From Periconia sp. R9002 (lineage: Eukaryota; Ascomycota; Dothideomycetes; Pleosporales; Periconiaceae), in the NCBI GenBank assembly GCA_023627715.1, contig JAMAHW010000004.1, forward strand, positions 670,311 to 734,310: a DNA stretch of 64,000 bases, read 5' to 3'. Under the pieces are notes generated by a model. The model saw nothing but the letters and a program-made list of their open reading frames with translations. It had not been told where the DNA came from and did not search any database. The position numbers and the translations under genes were made by a program. Positions 35,223 to 45,600 of the stretch are shown here, piece by piece. Every line of letters starts with the position of its first letter. Positions within the stretch are counted from its first letter, which is position 1.

Positions 35223-36721
35223 ATGTCAACTACCGCCACGACTCCCGTTCAGTCAGAACATGGTTCTTTGAGGAATGAGAAAGTCCTAGATGTTGAACAG
35301 CCAGCTGTCGATGAAAAACCACCGTCACCCGCTCCCGAGCCCGCACCCGCACCCGAACCCATAAGTCCATTCCACCCAAGCCAGTTTCCAGATGGAGGGA
35401 GAGACGCCTATTTATGCCTTTTAGGTGCAGCTTTCTGTCTCTTCTGCAGTTTCGGCTGGCTCAACTGCGTTGGTGTATTCCAGAGCTACTACCAGCAGAA
35501 TCAACTGCGCGATTACAGTGCTTCGCAAATATCATGGATATCGTCACTAGAGATCTGTAAGAACAAATACAACAAAAACAAATATGAGGGCTCTAAACTA
35601 ACAAAATGAAGTCATGATGTTCTTACCTGGTCCTATTGTCGGCTTCTTCTACGACAACTACGGCTCTAAACCCATACTCATTGTTGGCGGTTTCTTCCAC
35701 GTCTTTGGCCTAATGATGACGAGTCTATGCACCGAATACTATCAGTTTGTCCTCGCCCAGGGTATCTGTAGTCCTCTTGGTCTTAACTGTATCTTCAACG
35801 CTGGCATAAACACAGTTCCCACGTGGTTCTTGAAAAAGCGAGGACTGGCATTCGGAATGATGGCTGCCGGCAGTGGACTAGGTGGAGTCATCTTCCCAAT
35901 CATGGCATCCCATCTTATACCCAGAATCGGATACGGCTGGACCATGCGTACTTTTGGCTTCGTAATATTGGGGCTTCTTTTGATTGCTTTGGCCACCGTC
36001 AAGTCACGTCTCCCTCCAAGGCCTCGCAAATGGGAACTGTCTGTGTTCATGGAGCCTTTCAAGGACACTCGTTTCATTTTCACCGTCATTCCGGCTTTCG
36101 TCTTCTTCTTCGGCCTTTTCATTCCCATCAACTATCTCGAAGTACAGGCGTTGTCTGCGGGAATGTCTCAACGCTTGGCGGGTTATCTACTGTCTGTTCT
36201 TAATGCAGCGAGGTACGTGTATCCGAAATCGACCCTGGCTTTTGACACTTTGAGCAATTCTGACGGTTCACGACTACAGTATCTTTGGGCGTATCATACC
36301 TGGTGCTTTGGCTGACAAGTTCGGGCCTTACAACTTCCAGAGCATCATGGCTTATGTCTCAGGGATCATCGTCCTTGCCCTTGGTCTTACTGCCTCCAGC
36401 AACGCTGCCTTCATTGTGTATGCAGTGCTTTACGGATTTGCGTCCGGCGCTTACGTCTCTCTACTCCCTGCTCAATTAACGAGTATCTCGAAGGTCGAAC
36501 AAATTGGCGTGCGCACGGGAGTCATGTTTTCGCTCACTAGTTTTGCAGGCCTGGCTTCCAATCCTGTGGCTGGGGCACTGCTGGGGCATAGCAATGATGG
36601 GACCGGCTCTGATTTCGACAAGCTCAGTATTTTTGCTGGTTGTATGTTGATGGGTGGTGCCGTCCTATTTACCGTCGCGAGGATGTATGTGACGCGCTGG
36701 AAAGTTTTGGCTATTGCCTAG
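35223..36721 (+). CDS. MFS transporter of the monocarboxylate-permease type (458 aa)
   Basis: Exons 35223-35556, 35612-36212 and 36280-36721; introns of 55 and 67 bp keep frame. The acidic, Pro/Ala-rich cytosolic N-terminus (APEPAPAPEPISPFHP) is followed by twelve hydrophobic segments. Family-typical motifs of fungal MCT-like MFS proteins: CSFGWLNCVGVFQSYY in TM1, SQISWISSLEIFMMFLPGPIVG in TM2, GSKPILIVGG in the following loop, TVPTWFLKKRGLAFGMMAAGSGLGGVIFP in TM4-5, and IFGRIIPGALADKFGPYN in the second half. These permeases resemble mammalian monocarboxylate carriers, but fungal substrates are mostly unknown. It acts at the plasma membrane or vacuole. Independent of the neighbouring genes as far as I can see. 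Confidence 0.88.
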
Positions 36722-37620
36722 ACGCTTGCATTATTTGGGCGGCTAATGAGCGAGCGCTTCCAATATTGATCACATGCAGCTCGGGAAAATTCAATGTGTA
36801 TTAGTACTAGATTAATATTTGCATAGATCCCTGGGATTATAGAGTGTTAGAACAGTTAATTCAACGGAATACCCAACTCCTAAATTTTGCACTGCCTCTG
36901 CAAGAAGTGAGCATGTGCATCAGTATTGAAATCAATAGGTACCTACATATGTATGGAGGTATGTATGATCGGCATGCACTCGTAAACTTACGTTTATGGA
37001 CAGTATCATAGGCATTGCAACCGTGAATTGTATTTCATGATTATAGACAGATTAAATACAGTTCTTATTAGGTGGATTATTCCAATATACTTGTATTCCA
37101 ATGTTCTTGTTCTTGACCGTTGTTGCTGCATCCATCTATGAACAAAAACGGCTAGCGGCTGCATGTGGTCCATTGCTTTCCAACAACCAGCTTTCTCAAC
37201 CTCACCTCAACACGATATCACTCACTTTCTCTATTCATCGTGTTAACCGCTGTTCCACATCTATAAACGTAAAGATCGGCTTTTCTTCCTAAGCGTCAGC
37301 AAAGGTAGCGTTTCACATCTGTTGTAGCAGGGGCAGGTACATTGCCTAGCCGTCCCAAGCGAGTGGTAGAGCCGCATGTTCAGCGCTTAGCATCTCATCT
37401 TCGACAAAAATGATTCGCTCGTTCATCTTCAGACGCATAACATAGCCGCCCCCAAGTGCTATGCAATAATGGCCCCGTCCCGAAATGGAACGTCTGAACT
37501 GTGCCGCAATGGGAGGAAAGCACCAAAAAGAAGGGTTCCCCTTCTGCGAACCGCCAGGCTCGTTACACAGCAGTTGTCTTAGATTTGCGAACTGCTTAGT
37601 TCGCCAATCGATTTTTTATT
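36722..37620. other. Intergenic between two plus-strand membrane-protein genes
   Basis: AT-rich for its first ~400 bases. No gene or RNA seen. The start of the next gene may lie anywhere from 37621 to 37705. Confidence 0.5.
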
Positions 37621-40413
37621 ATGCTATTTTTCAAGACAAATGGACGGGCGAAAGTGGCACAGCAACCAGTGTCGACTGGCTCGAGATCGAGAATGTGGAC
37701 GACCATGGAATCCAAGGTTGCACAAGTCCCAAGCTGGCCTGATGAAGCTCGAACACTTAAAAGGCGCACATGGGTTCGCTACGTGTATGTGCTTGGAGAT
37801 GCTCTTTTGGTTTTACTGCCGCTTTACTTTATATGTAAGTACACATTGTTCAATTTCCAACGGAACTAAGCGTAAAGTTTACATTGGCAGTGCTTGGGGT
37901 GGCCGTGATCACACTTGATCAAAAGCCCACTAGAAACAATGCGTTTGGGAGAAAGGTAGAGATTGCTATCCAACTTGTGAGTGAACCTACCACGATGCAC
38001 CCACATCATCCAATGTTCTAACGTAACACCCAGGGTCCTACAATATTCCCAATCATGTTTGCAGCAATCTGTGGCAGAAGTATGAAAATGATTGCCCGCT
38101 ATATTGCCGAGCGACGAGCGAAGCTGTGTGTGAGTCGGATCGTGCAGCAAACAAACCCTCGCCGGGTGCCCCGAAACTCCAGCAACGCATGCTGACCGGA
38201 TAAAGACATTGGAGTTGCTAATGGCAAGTCAATCCGTATGGGGTGCGATCGAAAGTCAGTTCCTTATGCAACGACTTACACTGGTTGGCGCCAACATCCT
38301 CTTTCTTTGGACTTTATCACCACTTGGCGGTTAGTCATGACCCACATGGAAAACAAGTGAAAGGCATCACACGAGTGTGATGTTCTAAAGCTTCATTCTA
38401 TTATTGAATTTACTGTTATTTTATTCCCGCTGACCTTACACTCGATATTTAGGTCAGGCGTCATTACGATTAATGACTCGGGGAGATACAATAACGTTAA
38501 ACTCTACTACTCTTCGTTATATGAGTTCGGGGCCCGGTACTGTTATACAAGGCTTACAAACAACATACAGCGACAGTGGCAAATCTACTGACGCTGCATC
38601 TTTATATAATGCTGCGCTCATGGCACCGATTTCGAACAGACTAGGTCCCCAAGATCCATGGGGAAACGTTAAATTCCCTCGATTAGTGCAGTCCGATAAC
38701 TCCTCATCCGAATGGCAGGATGTTCCAACGAACATATCATCTGCAGAAACATACTCGTCTTTGGTTGGAATACCAATTGTGGGGTTACCACTGAATGGCA
38801 GATCTTCCTTCACGCTAGAAAACACGTACCTTGAGGTAGATTGCGGGCCCTTCAACGTAACATATATCCCACCCGATGAAAACGGCGATGAGAACTGGCC
38901 GCTTATCGAACAGGTCGTCCCTGGTCAAATATGGACTAATAAGTCAGAAGTCGATAATAATCCATTTGGAGTTGCGGTAGAAGGTGGAAGAGAAGAGAAG
39001 ACATGTTCGTTTTTCATTGACACAGACCGTCCTCTTTACAATCCATACGGAGAAGACCTTTTAGAGACGACGACATATATGCAACGATTCGACGCGTCGC
39101 TCGGAAGTACCAACATCTCTTTACTTGGTGAAAGGAATAGCCCATTACAGGAGCCACGGAGCTTGTTGTATGCTTCCAAGTATCCCTCCGATTACGAGAA
39201 CGAATCCGCCAGATCTCAACGATACAACTTGGCTGTGACAAGATGTGCACTCACTCAAGTCCACGTAGAGGTAATGGTGCTATGCTCTGGGATTTCATGT
39301 GCTGCGAAGAAGCTGAGGAAATCACTATCTGATAAACGGTTTCCTAATTTTACTGGTCTGGAGCATATTCGTATGATGCGCCAATTTGTCGAGCAATTCC
39401 CTTTCGCAGCCTCTCCGGGACTTGGGAGCAGTGCAACCGAGCGCTTTCTTGCCGATAGCTCGGCTTACCTATTTCGAACAAAGAATCAGCATGCCGACTT
39501 TAAGGTTGAGGACAGCTGGGTAGATTTGTCCAAAGTCTCCAAGGAGACCTTTTCGAAAAGACTGAGCGTACTCTTGAACACTTATTATCAGCTCACGATA
39601 CAACCTAACGGATATTGGGGAAACCTATCGAAGAATCTTTCAAGTTACGGCCCAGATGTATTACTGGTAGACGATCTGAATCACTACTTGCCAAGTAACA
39701 TGTCCATTTATAATTCCACTACGGCAGACTGGTATGCGGATACCGGCGTTACCATGTTGAACATGACGGCACCGTTTATCGGAGCAACTACCACTGCGAA
39801 CATTACCTCGGCGGAGGAGGTTTTTGTCTGCCAGTTTATTTGGTTGACGCTTCTGCTAATATGCTCTTCAGCCATTTTGGTTACAGGGTTTGGCGCATTG
39901 ATAATGAAAAAGAGGACACTAGGACCTGAGGTATGTTTGAGACTGCAAAAAGTCTAGAATAAAGTATACCCAACATCCGAAGTGAGTACACAGCTAACGT
40001 ACAATTAATTATAGCTGTTTGGTTTTGTCGCCAGCATGACCTACGAAAACCCCTATGTACGCATCCCAGTGGGAGGGAGCACGCTGGATGCCATGGAAAG
40101 GGCAAAGTTGCTCAGAGATGTGGAAGTGTGTATTGGGGTATGTTTCCAATATCCGTCCTCCTCTACGCTGATTAGCTGAGTGAGCTTTACTGACTTCGTA
40201 TGTCACCGCTTTAGGATGTTCATGGTGACCAAGCCACTGGGCATATCGCATTGTCCGCCGGTACGTTATATCCCGGGCACATTGCCCACATGGCGTGGCG
40301 TTTGGAGGCTTGGGTTACCGTTTTGAAACATTTCTTCTTAAACACTACTAACTGGTTTCCGTAACCTAGGAGTACCCGTCCGGAAGCTGGAGCGAGGAAG
40401 GCTGTACGCATAA
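37621..40413 (+). CDS. Large glycosylated fungal membrane protein, unknown function (~736 aa)
   Basis: Eight exons: 37621-37834, 37891-37976, 38034-38129, 38206-38329, 38453-39930, 40015-40137, 40215-40260, 40370-40413; every junction has GT-AG and keeps frame. Hydrophobic segments lie at about 55-80 (VYVLGDALLVLLPLYFILLG), 100-115 and 155-170; a ~450-residue ectodomain follows, then a strong helix at about 630-660. The ectodomain carries some fourteen NxS/T sites. The C-terminus (ASMTYENPYVRIP, then AMERAKLLRDVEVCIGDVHG and GHIALS, ending LERGRLYA) resembles the ending of a large family of uncharacterised membrane proteins in filamentous ascomycetes. Start uncertain: ATG at 37621, or 37693, which begins MWTTMESK. 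Function unknown. Confidence 0.75.
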
Positions 40414-41588
40414 CGGCATAGTGATCGTACGCAGCCCAAACCCGTGATCGACTGGTTAGAAAAAGACCAATTGCCTAAGATGGGATGGTAAGCGATCGGA
40501 GGATTGTTTCGAAGCGAATCCCAGCACCCACCCACCACCACCCAATGCAACGTCGGAAAGTTCTTCCTTCCTCTTCGGGCGGATCTATTTGCATTCTTAT
40601 GCGTTTCAGCATCGGTCCATGGTGAACAGGGTCGTGGAGGGTTAAGCCGCTATTCCTTGGAGAGTCCGCATTGTTTCGTATCTTTCGTAAACAGGTCACT
40701 ACTAAGGCTCAGCCACAGCTCGACGATTGTTCATGCCGAGGATCCACGGTCATTGCGAACGGAAGCCAATCATCTATACAGGCAGGTCAATCTATTCGAG
40801 CAGTGGGATCCTTCGGCGAGGCGATGATTCCATGTCATGAAATGCAGGATGAGAAGGGTGTTGTTTCGCTGGTGTAATCCGCACAGATGACGCTACCGCC
40901 GAGCGCTTTGTCGGGTTCAGTGTATGGACTGGCTGCGAGGAAGAAGAATGTGACAGGCGGTCCATTGCAGGAGACAAGCTTTGATGGTGATCGTGATGGG
41001 CCAGCTGGTGGAGAGGACGCGACAGCTCAGAAGGGCAAGGCAGATGGGTCTCGCCAATCAACAATGGTGGACAGGGGCCCTCTAGGTGGATGTGCGACAG
41101 CCTAAAGCTAGTCAAGGGGACTAGTCTTACGGCCCGCTTAACGACTAAGGTACCAGCCAATCGCCCCCAGAAGCATATGGAAAATCCTACTCTGCAAGAA
41201 TTCGAGAGGCCGTCGGCGACGCCACTGTTTACCCAGTCAAGCACTCATTTTCATGTACCTGCGTCAACCCCCATCCATCGCATCCCTTTCTTTGGCTGGC
41301 GCGATCAGGCGACCGCCCCAGTTTCAAACGTAAACGCTCGACCAGTGGAGAATTCTATGGCACCGTCACATACTCCACTGCCGGCTGCCATTGTTTGGTT
41401 TTCGGACTTCCTGCCTCGAAACTACTTGTCAGATTAGGGATCGTCGAAGGGGCACCAGCAATGGAGGAGGGCGTGCAAGGATGTGCAACCGTCTACCACC
41501 CTGCACAATGCCTCCACATTGCCTCCACAGTCCCTAACAGTGCCTGCACAGTGGCGGAAGACCATTCCACCCCCTTCTGAGATATGGA
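40414..41588. other. Intergenic upstream of the AA11 gene
   Basis: No gene recognised. A direct repeat of TGCCTCCACA (41509-41518 and 41520-41529) lies 60-80 bp upstream of the TATA box, within a run of CTGCACA-like motifs at about 41501-41550. Confidence 0.5.
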
Positions 41589-41596
41589 TATATAAG
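41589..41596 (+). promoter_or_regulatory. TATA box of the AA11 gene
   Basis: TATATAAG, about 190 bp upstream of the ATG. A leader of roughly 160 nt would follow, rich in C and T near 41630-41700, as in strongly expressed fungal genes. Confidence 0.55.
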
Positions 41597-41783
41597 TCTT
41601 CCCACTGCCCTCCATGAAACCATCATCACAACACATTCCTTCACCACTTCACCTTCTTTCAGCTTTTGCAGTGCATTCTCTCTTAGCCAGGTGCTATTAT
41701 CTTCACTTTTTCTTCACACTCATTCCTTCTTTCAAACAAACTTGCTCTTCGGCACTTCCCACTCTCTCAACAACACCATCAAA

Positions 41784-42926
41784 ATGTCTGTCCGATCAGT
41801 TCTTTTCGCAGCCACCGCACTTTTGGCCACTGCCAACTCCCATATCATCATGGAATACCCAGTGCCTTACAGCAATGACAAAATCGACAACAGCCCCCTT
41901 ACCGCCGCTCAGTTCCCTTGCAAGTCCCAGAACGGATTCACCGTCACCAAGATGAACCCCATGAAGGTCGGCGAGACCCTCCAGACCTCCTTCAAAGGAA
42001 CTGCCGTTCACGGTGGTGGATCTTGCCAGCTCAGCTACACCCAAGATACCACCCCAACTGCCAACTCCAAGTTCAAGGTCATCAAGTCTATCGAGGGTGG
42101 TTGCCCTGGTGTTGACGGATCCACCAAGAAGTTTGACTTCACTCTTCCCTCCGTTATTCCCAACGGAAAGGGCAGCTTTGTATGGACCTGGAATAGCAAA
42201 ATGGCAGGTCAACCGGAGCTATATATGAATTGCGCACCAATTGACGTTTCTGGCGGTGCCAGTGATGCCTCCGGTTTGGACACTCTCCCTGACACCCTGT
42301 TTGCCAATATCAACAGCAAGTGCAAGCAGGTCGAGAACAAGGCCATCAAGTTCCCCAACCCTGGTAAGGATGTTCAGGATGGTGGTCTCGGTGACGCTGT
42401 TGCCCCCACTGGTGACTGCGGCTCGTCCTCTGGTGGTTCTGATAGCAGCCCGGCTCCTGGCAGTGGCGCTTCATCCGCATCCCCATCTAAGCCTACTTCT
42501 GCTGCCGCTGGCCAACCTTCTGCTGCTCCCACAGGCGGTGCTTCCAAGCCCACCAACACTGGTGGTGCTACCAAGCCTACCGGCAGTGCACCTGTCTTGG
42601 CCCCTGGTGCTTCAAGCGCGACTCCCACTACCCTCGCTACTGCTGTCGCCCCCTCTGCTCCCGCTGGCACTGCCTCTCCCCCATCTGGTACTGGAGCTCC
42701 TTCTACTGGAGCTCCTTCTACGGGTGCTCCTTCTACTGGCGGTGCTTCTGGCACTTGCTCCCAAGATGGTGCCATTGTCTGCAACGGTACTTCGCAGTTC
42801 GGCATCTGCAACCAGGGTCAGGTTACCTGGCAGGCCGTTGCCGCTGGCACTCAGTGCGCCAACGGTGTCATCAGCAAGCGTGGCTACAACGGCCGCATCG
42901 CTCGCCCTCGCGCATTCCGCAACTAA
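41784..42926 (+). CDS. AA11 lytic polysaccharide monooxygenase with C-terminal X278-like module
   Basis: Secreted copper monooxygenase; characterised AA11 enzymes oxidise chitin. Intronless, 380 aa. Signal peptide residues 1-19 end in ATANS, so mature His20 (HIIMEYPVPY) is the copper-binding N-terminal residue, as required. The second brace histidine is His76 in GTAVHGGGSCQ, and the axial Tyr147 is in ELYMNCAP. The conserved IEGGCPG and FVWTW stretches agree with AA11. Residues ~190-323 form a Ser/Thr/Pro/Gly linker with repeated GAPSTGAPST units. The last ~57 residues (TCSQDGAIVCNG, FGICNQGQVTWQAVAAGT) have the cysteine pattern of the X278 module often fused to AA11, proposed to bind chitin. 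A role in cell-wall remodelling or scavenging of fungal or arthropod chitin is inference. Confidence 0.9.
   Translation: MSVRSVLFAATALLATANSHIIMEYPVPYSNDKIDNSPLTAAQFPCKSQNGFTVTKMNPMKVGETLQTSFKGTAVHGGGSCQLSYTQDTTPTANSKFKVIKSIEGGCPGVDGSTKKFDFTLPSVIPNGKGSFVWTWNSKMAGQPELYMNCAPIDVSGGASDASGLDTLPDTLFANINSKCKQVENKAIKFPNPGKDVQDGGLGDAVAPTGDCGSSSGGSDSSPAPGSGASSASPSKPTSAAAGQPSAAPTGGASKPTNTGGATKPTGSAPVLAPGASSATPTTLATAVAPSAPAGTASPPSGTGAPSTGAPSTGAPSTGGASGTCSQDGAIVCNGTSQFGICNQGQVTWQAVAAGTQCANGVISKRGYNGRIARPRAFRN
42620..42760 (+). repeat. Codon-level repeat in the AA11 linker
   Basis: Tandem 15-bp units encoding GAPST occur three times near 42694-42740, inside a wider Ala/Pro/Ser/Thr-rich linker. Such repeats vary in copy number between strains. 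Confidence 0.7.
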
Positions 42927-45600
42927 GTCATCACGACTTACTGAACGACATATGAATTCTTCTTTCTGGACATCATTTTTTTAACGATGGGGGTTTGAGG
43001 TTGGCATGGCTGAGCATTTTTTCTTGGGTGTACATTCTCTTCGTTTCGTCCCACCTCTTTTGACGTCAGAGACCGACGAAGATAGGTTGGGCTTTTCTTG
43101 TTTTTCCGTTCTCTTCTTTTCCCCGGCATTGCATTAGCGAGTAGATTTTTCCTTGAGAATCACTCCATTGAAAGAACGGCATCCTCAAAGCGCTTGAGGG
43201 TGCTTTACAAAAAAAATCCGCCATGTTCTGTTACATAGGCACATCATCATCACATACATACATAGCTTTCCGAGCTTCAAAGAATCGAAAGTGTTCACGA
43301 AATCTTGTTTGTTTTGCAACCCATTGAAAAAAACCTGCCTGTGATATGTCCTTTTTAAACGGTGAACGTTTTCGTACGACCATACCATCTTGACTACTGA
43401 TTTAGCCCAATTTCTAGAGGTCGCACATGAAAAAATCATCACGCTCTCCCCTTATCCAAACACAAACACAGAATAAACAAAAAGAAAAGAAAAAAATAAA
43501 ATGACATTCCACCTGCTACCTTCCCTACCCATCCGTCCGTCCGTCCGTCCGTTCATTCGTTTACCCATCCATCGATCCACCGATCCTTCAGTGACAGCCA
43601 GCCTTCTCGCCCTCGACCTTCCAAGAACCCCAAACGGCGTCGCCGAGCGAGCGTTCGCTTCGTCTTTAGCCCCCTCCACCTTGCTCCCTCCCCGCCCCCC
43701 CGTCCCCTCGCAGGCCCCTGTCTGTCTAAAGGTGCCTGATCGACATATCTCGTCCCCACCGCCCACGTTTCCATATCCGAAATGAAAGGAGGTGGGAAAG
43801 CGGTTTACGTTATCCACTATCGCCACCACTACCACGAATGCACTCTTTTATTTTCTTCTATTTTTCTATTTTTTGTGCGGATGATGGAGTTTCATGTATA
43901 TTTAACTTTCTTTTCTCTTTTTTTTGAAATGAAAGAGTCGGGATTTGCAGTGCATGTGCATTGCCGTGCCGTGCTTCACGGTACATGGATGTACGAAATG
44001 TAACGCTGTAATGTCCTTTTGGTATACGAGGTTTCTATCTACCTACTTCTTTTGACGAACATGGGATTTGAATGAAATTTGTTTATGTCTAGGATGGGAA
44101 GGAGGGAGGAATGGAAGAATGCTTGGAGTGTTTTTGGGTAAGATTTGTTGTGTCTAAGATGGGAAAGAGGGAATGAAATTTGGATTTCTTTCTCACGTGG
44201 GTGAGAGGATGTGTGTGTGGTCGTTTGTTTCGAAATAATTCGGTGCCTTCGATCGGCTTTTCTGGCTCCTTCTTTTTTTAATTGTGGTAAGACATGGAGG
44301 TTTTTGTTATGGCCGCTGACCTTTGCTCGTGATTGGGTTTGGGGAGTGTTCTGGAGTTTCGAGTCTCGCTTGTTCTGTCAGCTATGCAGGGGTGAAGTGC
44401 GCTGCTCGCACCATCGCGTCAACACCACACTTGGGATCCAAGCCATCGGACATGCGATATCAAATCGTTCCTAATATCGGGTCGCATCGCAAAAAAGGTA
44501 CAAGCGAACGCCATGTTACTCAGCTTCACTGTCGGAAATCACATCAGTTGAACAGAGGGTGAAAATGACATGCAGGATGCCGAACCCGTATGGGGCCAGG
44601 GGGGTATCACGGAAGGTGAAACTCGCAAGCCACCCTTTTTTCGATTCCCTCGTATGCACACCCATCTCCTGTGCGTCTGGTGAGACCGGAGACGAGTGAC
44701 GAGTTTGTTCGATCTTGTAAAGCGAGGTCGACTCAGCCACCATTCTTTCACGCCAGCAAGTTTCCATGTTTTTCAAATTCTTGCGCACAAGCGCGCTGCT
44801 GACGCTGCGCGAGGAGGTAACGCATGAATCTTTCTGTTCTTCTGGTCTTTTCACGGTCTAAATTAGTTCAACTTGGGCTTCTGTGAGTAGTGGCGTTACA
44901 TTGGAACCAGCCTGCCAGAAATGTGGCCGCAATCAAAACGGTGGCGAGTGTATATAGCAAGCAATATGGTTGTTAGCGCATTGTGGCGAAGTCGCACGGC
45001 AAGATGGGCAAGCAGATTGTCGTCGACGAGCTTTCAGGTAAGTGTCTCTCCACTCTGGGATCGCTGGTCGAATGTCTTTGGAAGTCTGCGGTTATCCTTG
45101 AGGCGTGAGTGTGGCCAGGCTGGTCTCTCTACCTAGTCTCCACAGTGGAGAGTAAGGGTTCTGGATACGTAACGACGAACTTAAACTCTCTTTCCTCTCT
45201 TCTTTCCTTCTCTTGCATGCATGTGTGCGCGCGTGCCAGGTGTGTGGAAATAATGTGACCGATAATAGCGCCTTTTTTTCCTCGAGTCCCGTGCTATTCA
45301 AAATGGAGAGTGGTAGTGCGAACAGAGGAGTGAACTACTGCAGTACCGGTTTGCTATTTCTCAAGCGTACCACGCATCGCTGTGCAAATTGTAGTCATGT
45401 GGACCATTGTGGAGAGTTGGTTTCCTGGCAGAGAAAGAAATGCGAGGTTGAAGGGACCACTACCCTTCGTAGAACCGTACTGCTTCTTGCTACCAGCGCT
45501 AGCTATGATCACGACCACGAATCCAGCATTTGTTGTTCTATGGTTGACCTTGTACACTTGAAGTACGACTGGATAATTGTAAAAGGTAATAGTTATTAAT
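42927..45600. other. Gene-poor region after the AA11 gene
   Basis: AA11 3' flank, then mixed low-complexity DNA. A TCCG microsatellite lies at 43532-43552. A 112-codon minus frame at 44516-44854 shows no family resemblance. No RNA gene recognised. Confidence 0.5.
43532..43552. repeat. (TCCG)5 microsatellite
   Basis: Five tandem TCCG units, followed by imperfect TTCG/ATCC variants to about 43580. Confidence 0.85.

Noticed and set aside
43452..43835. 127-codon minus-strand frame
   Set aside because: Spans the TCCG microsatellite; repetitive Asp/Gly/Arg content comes from the repeat.
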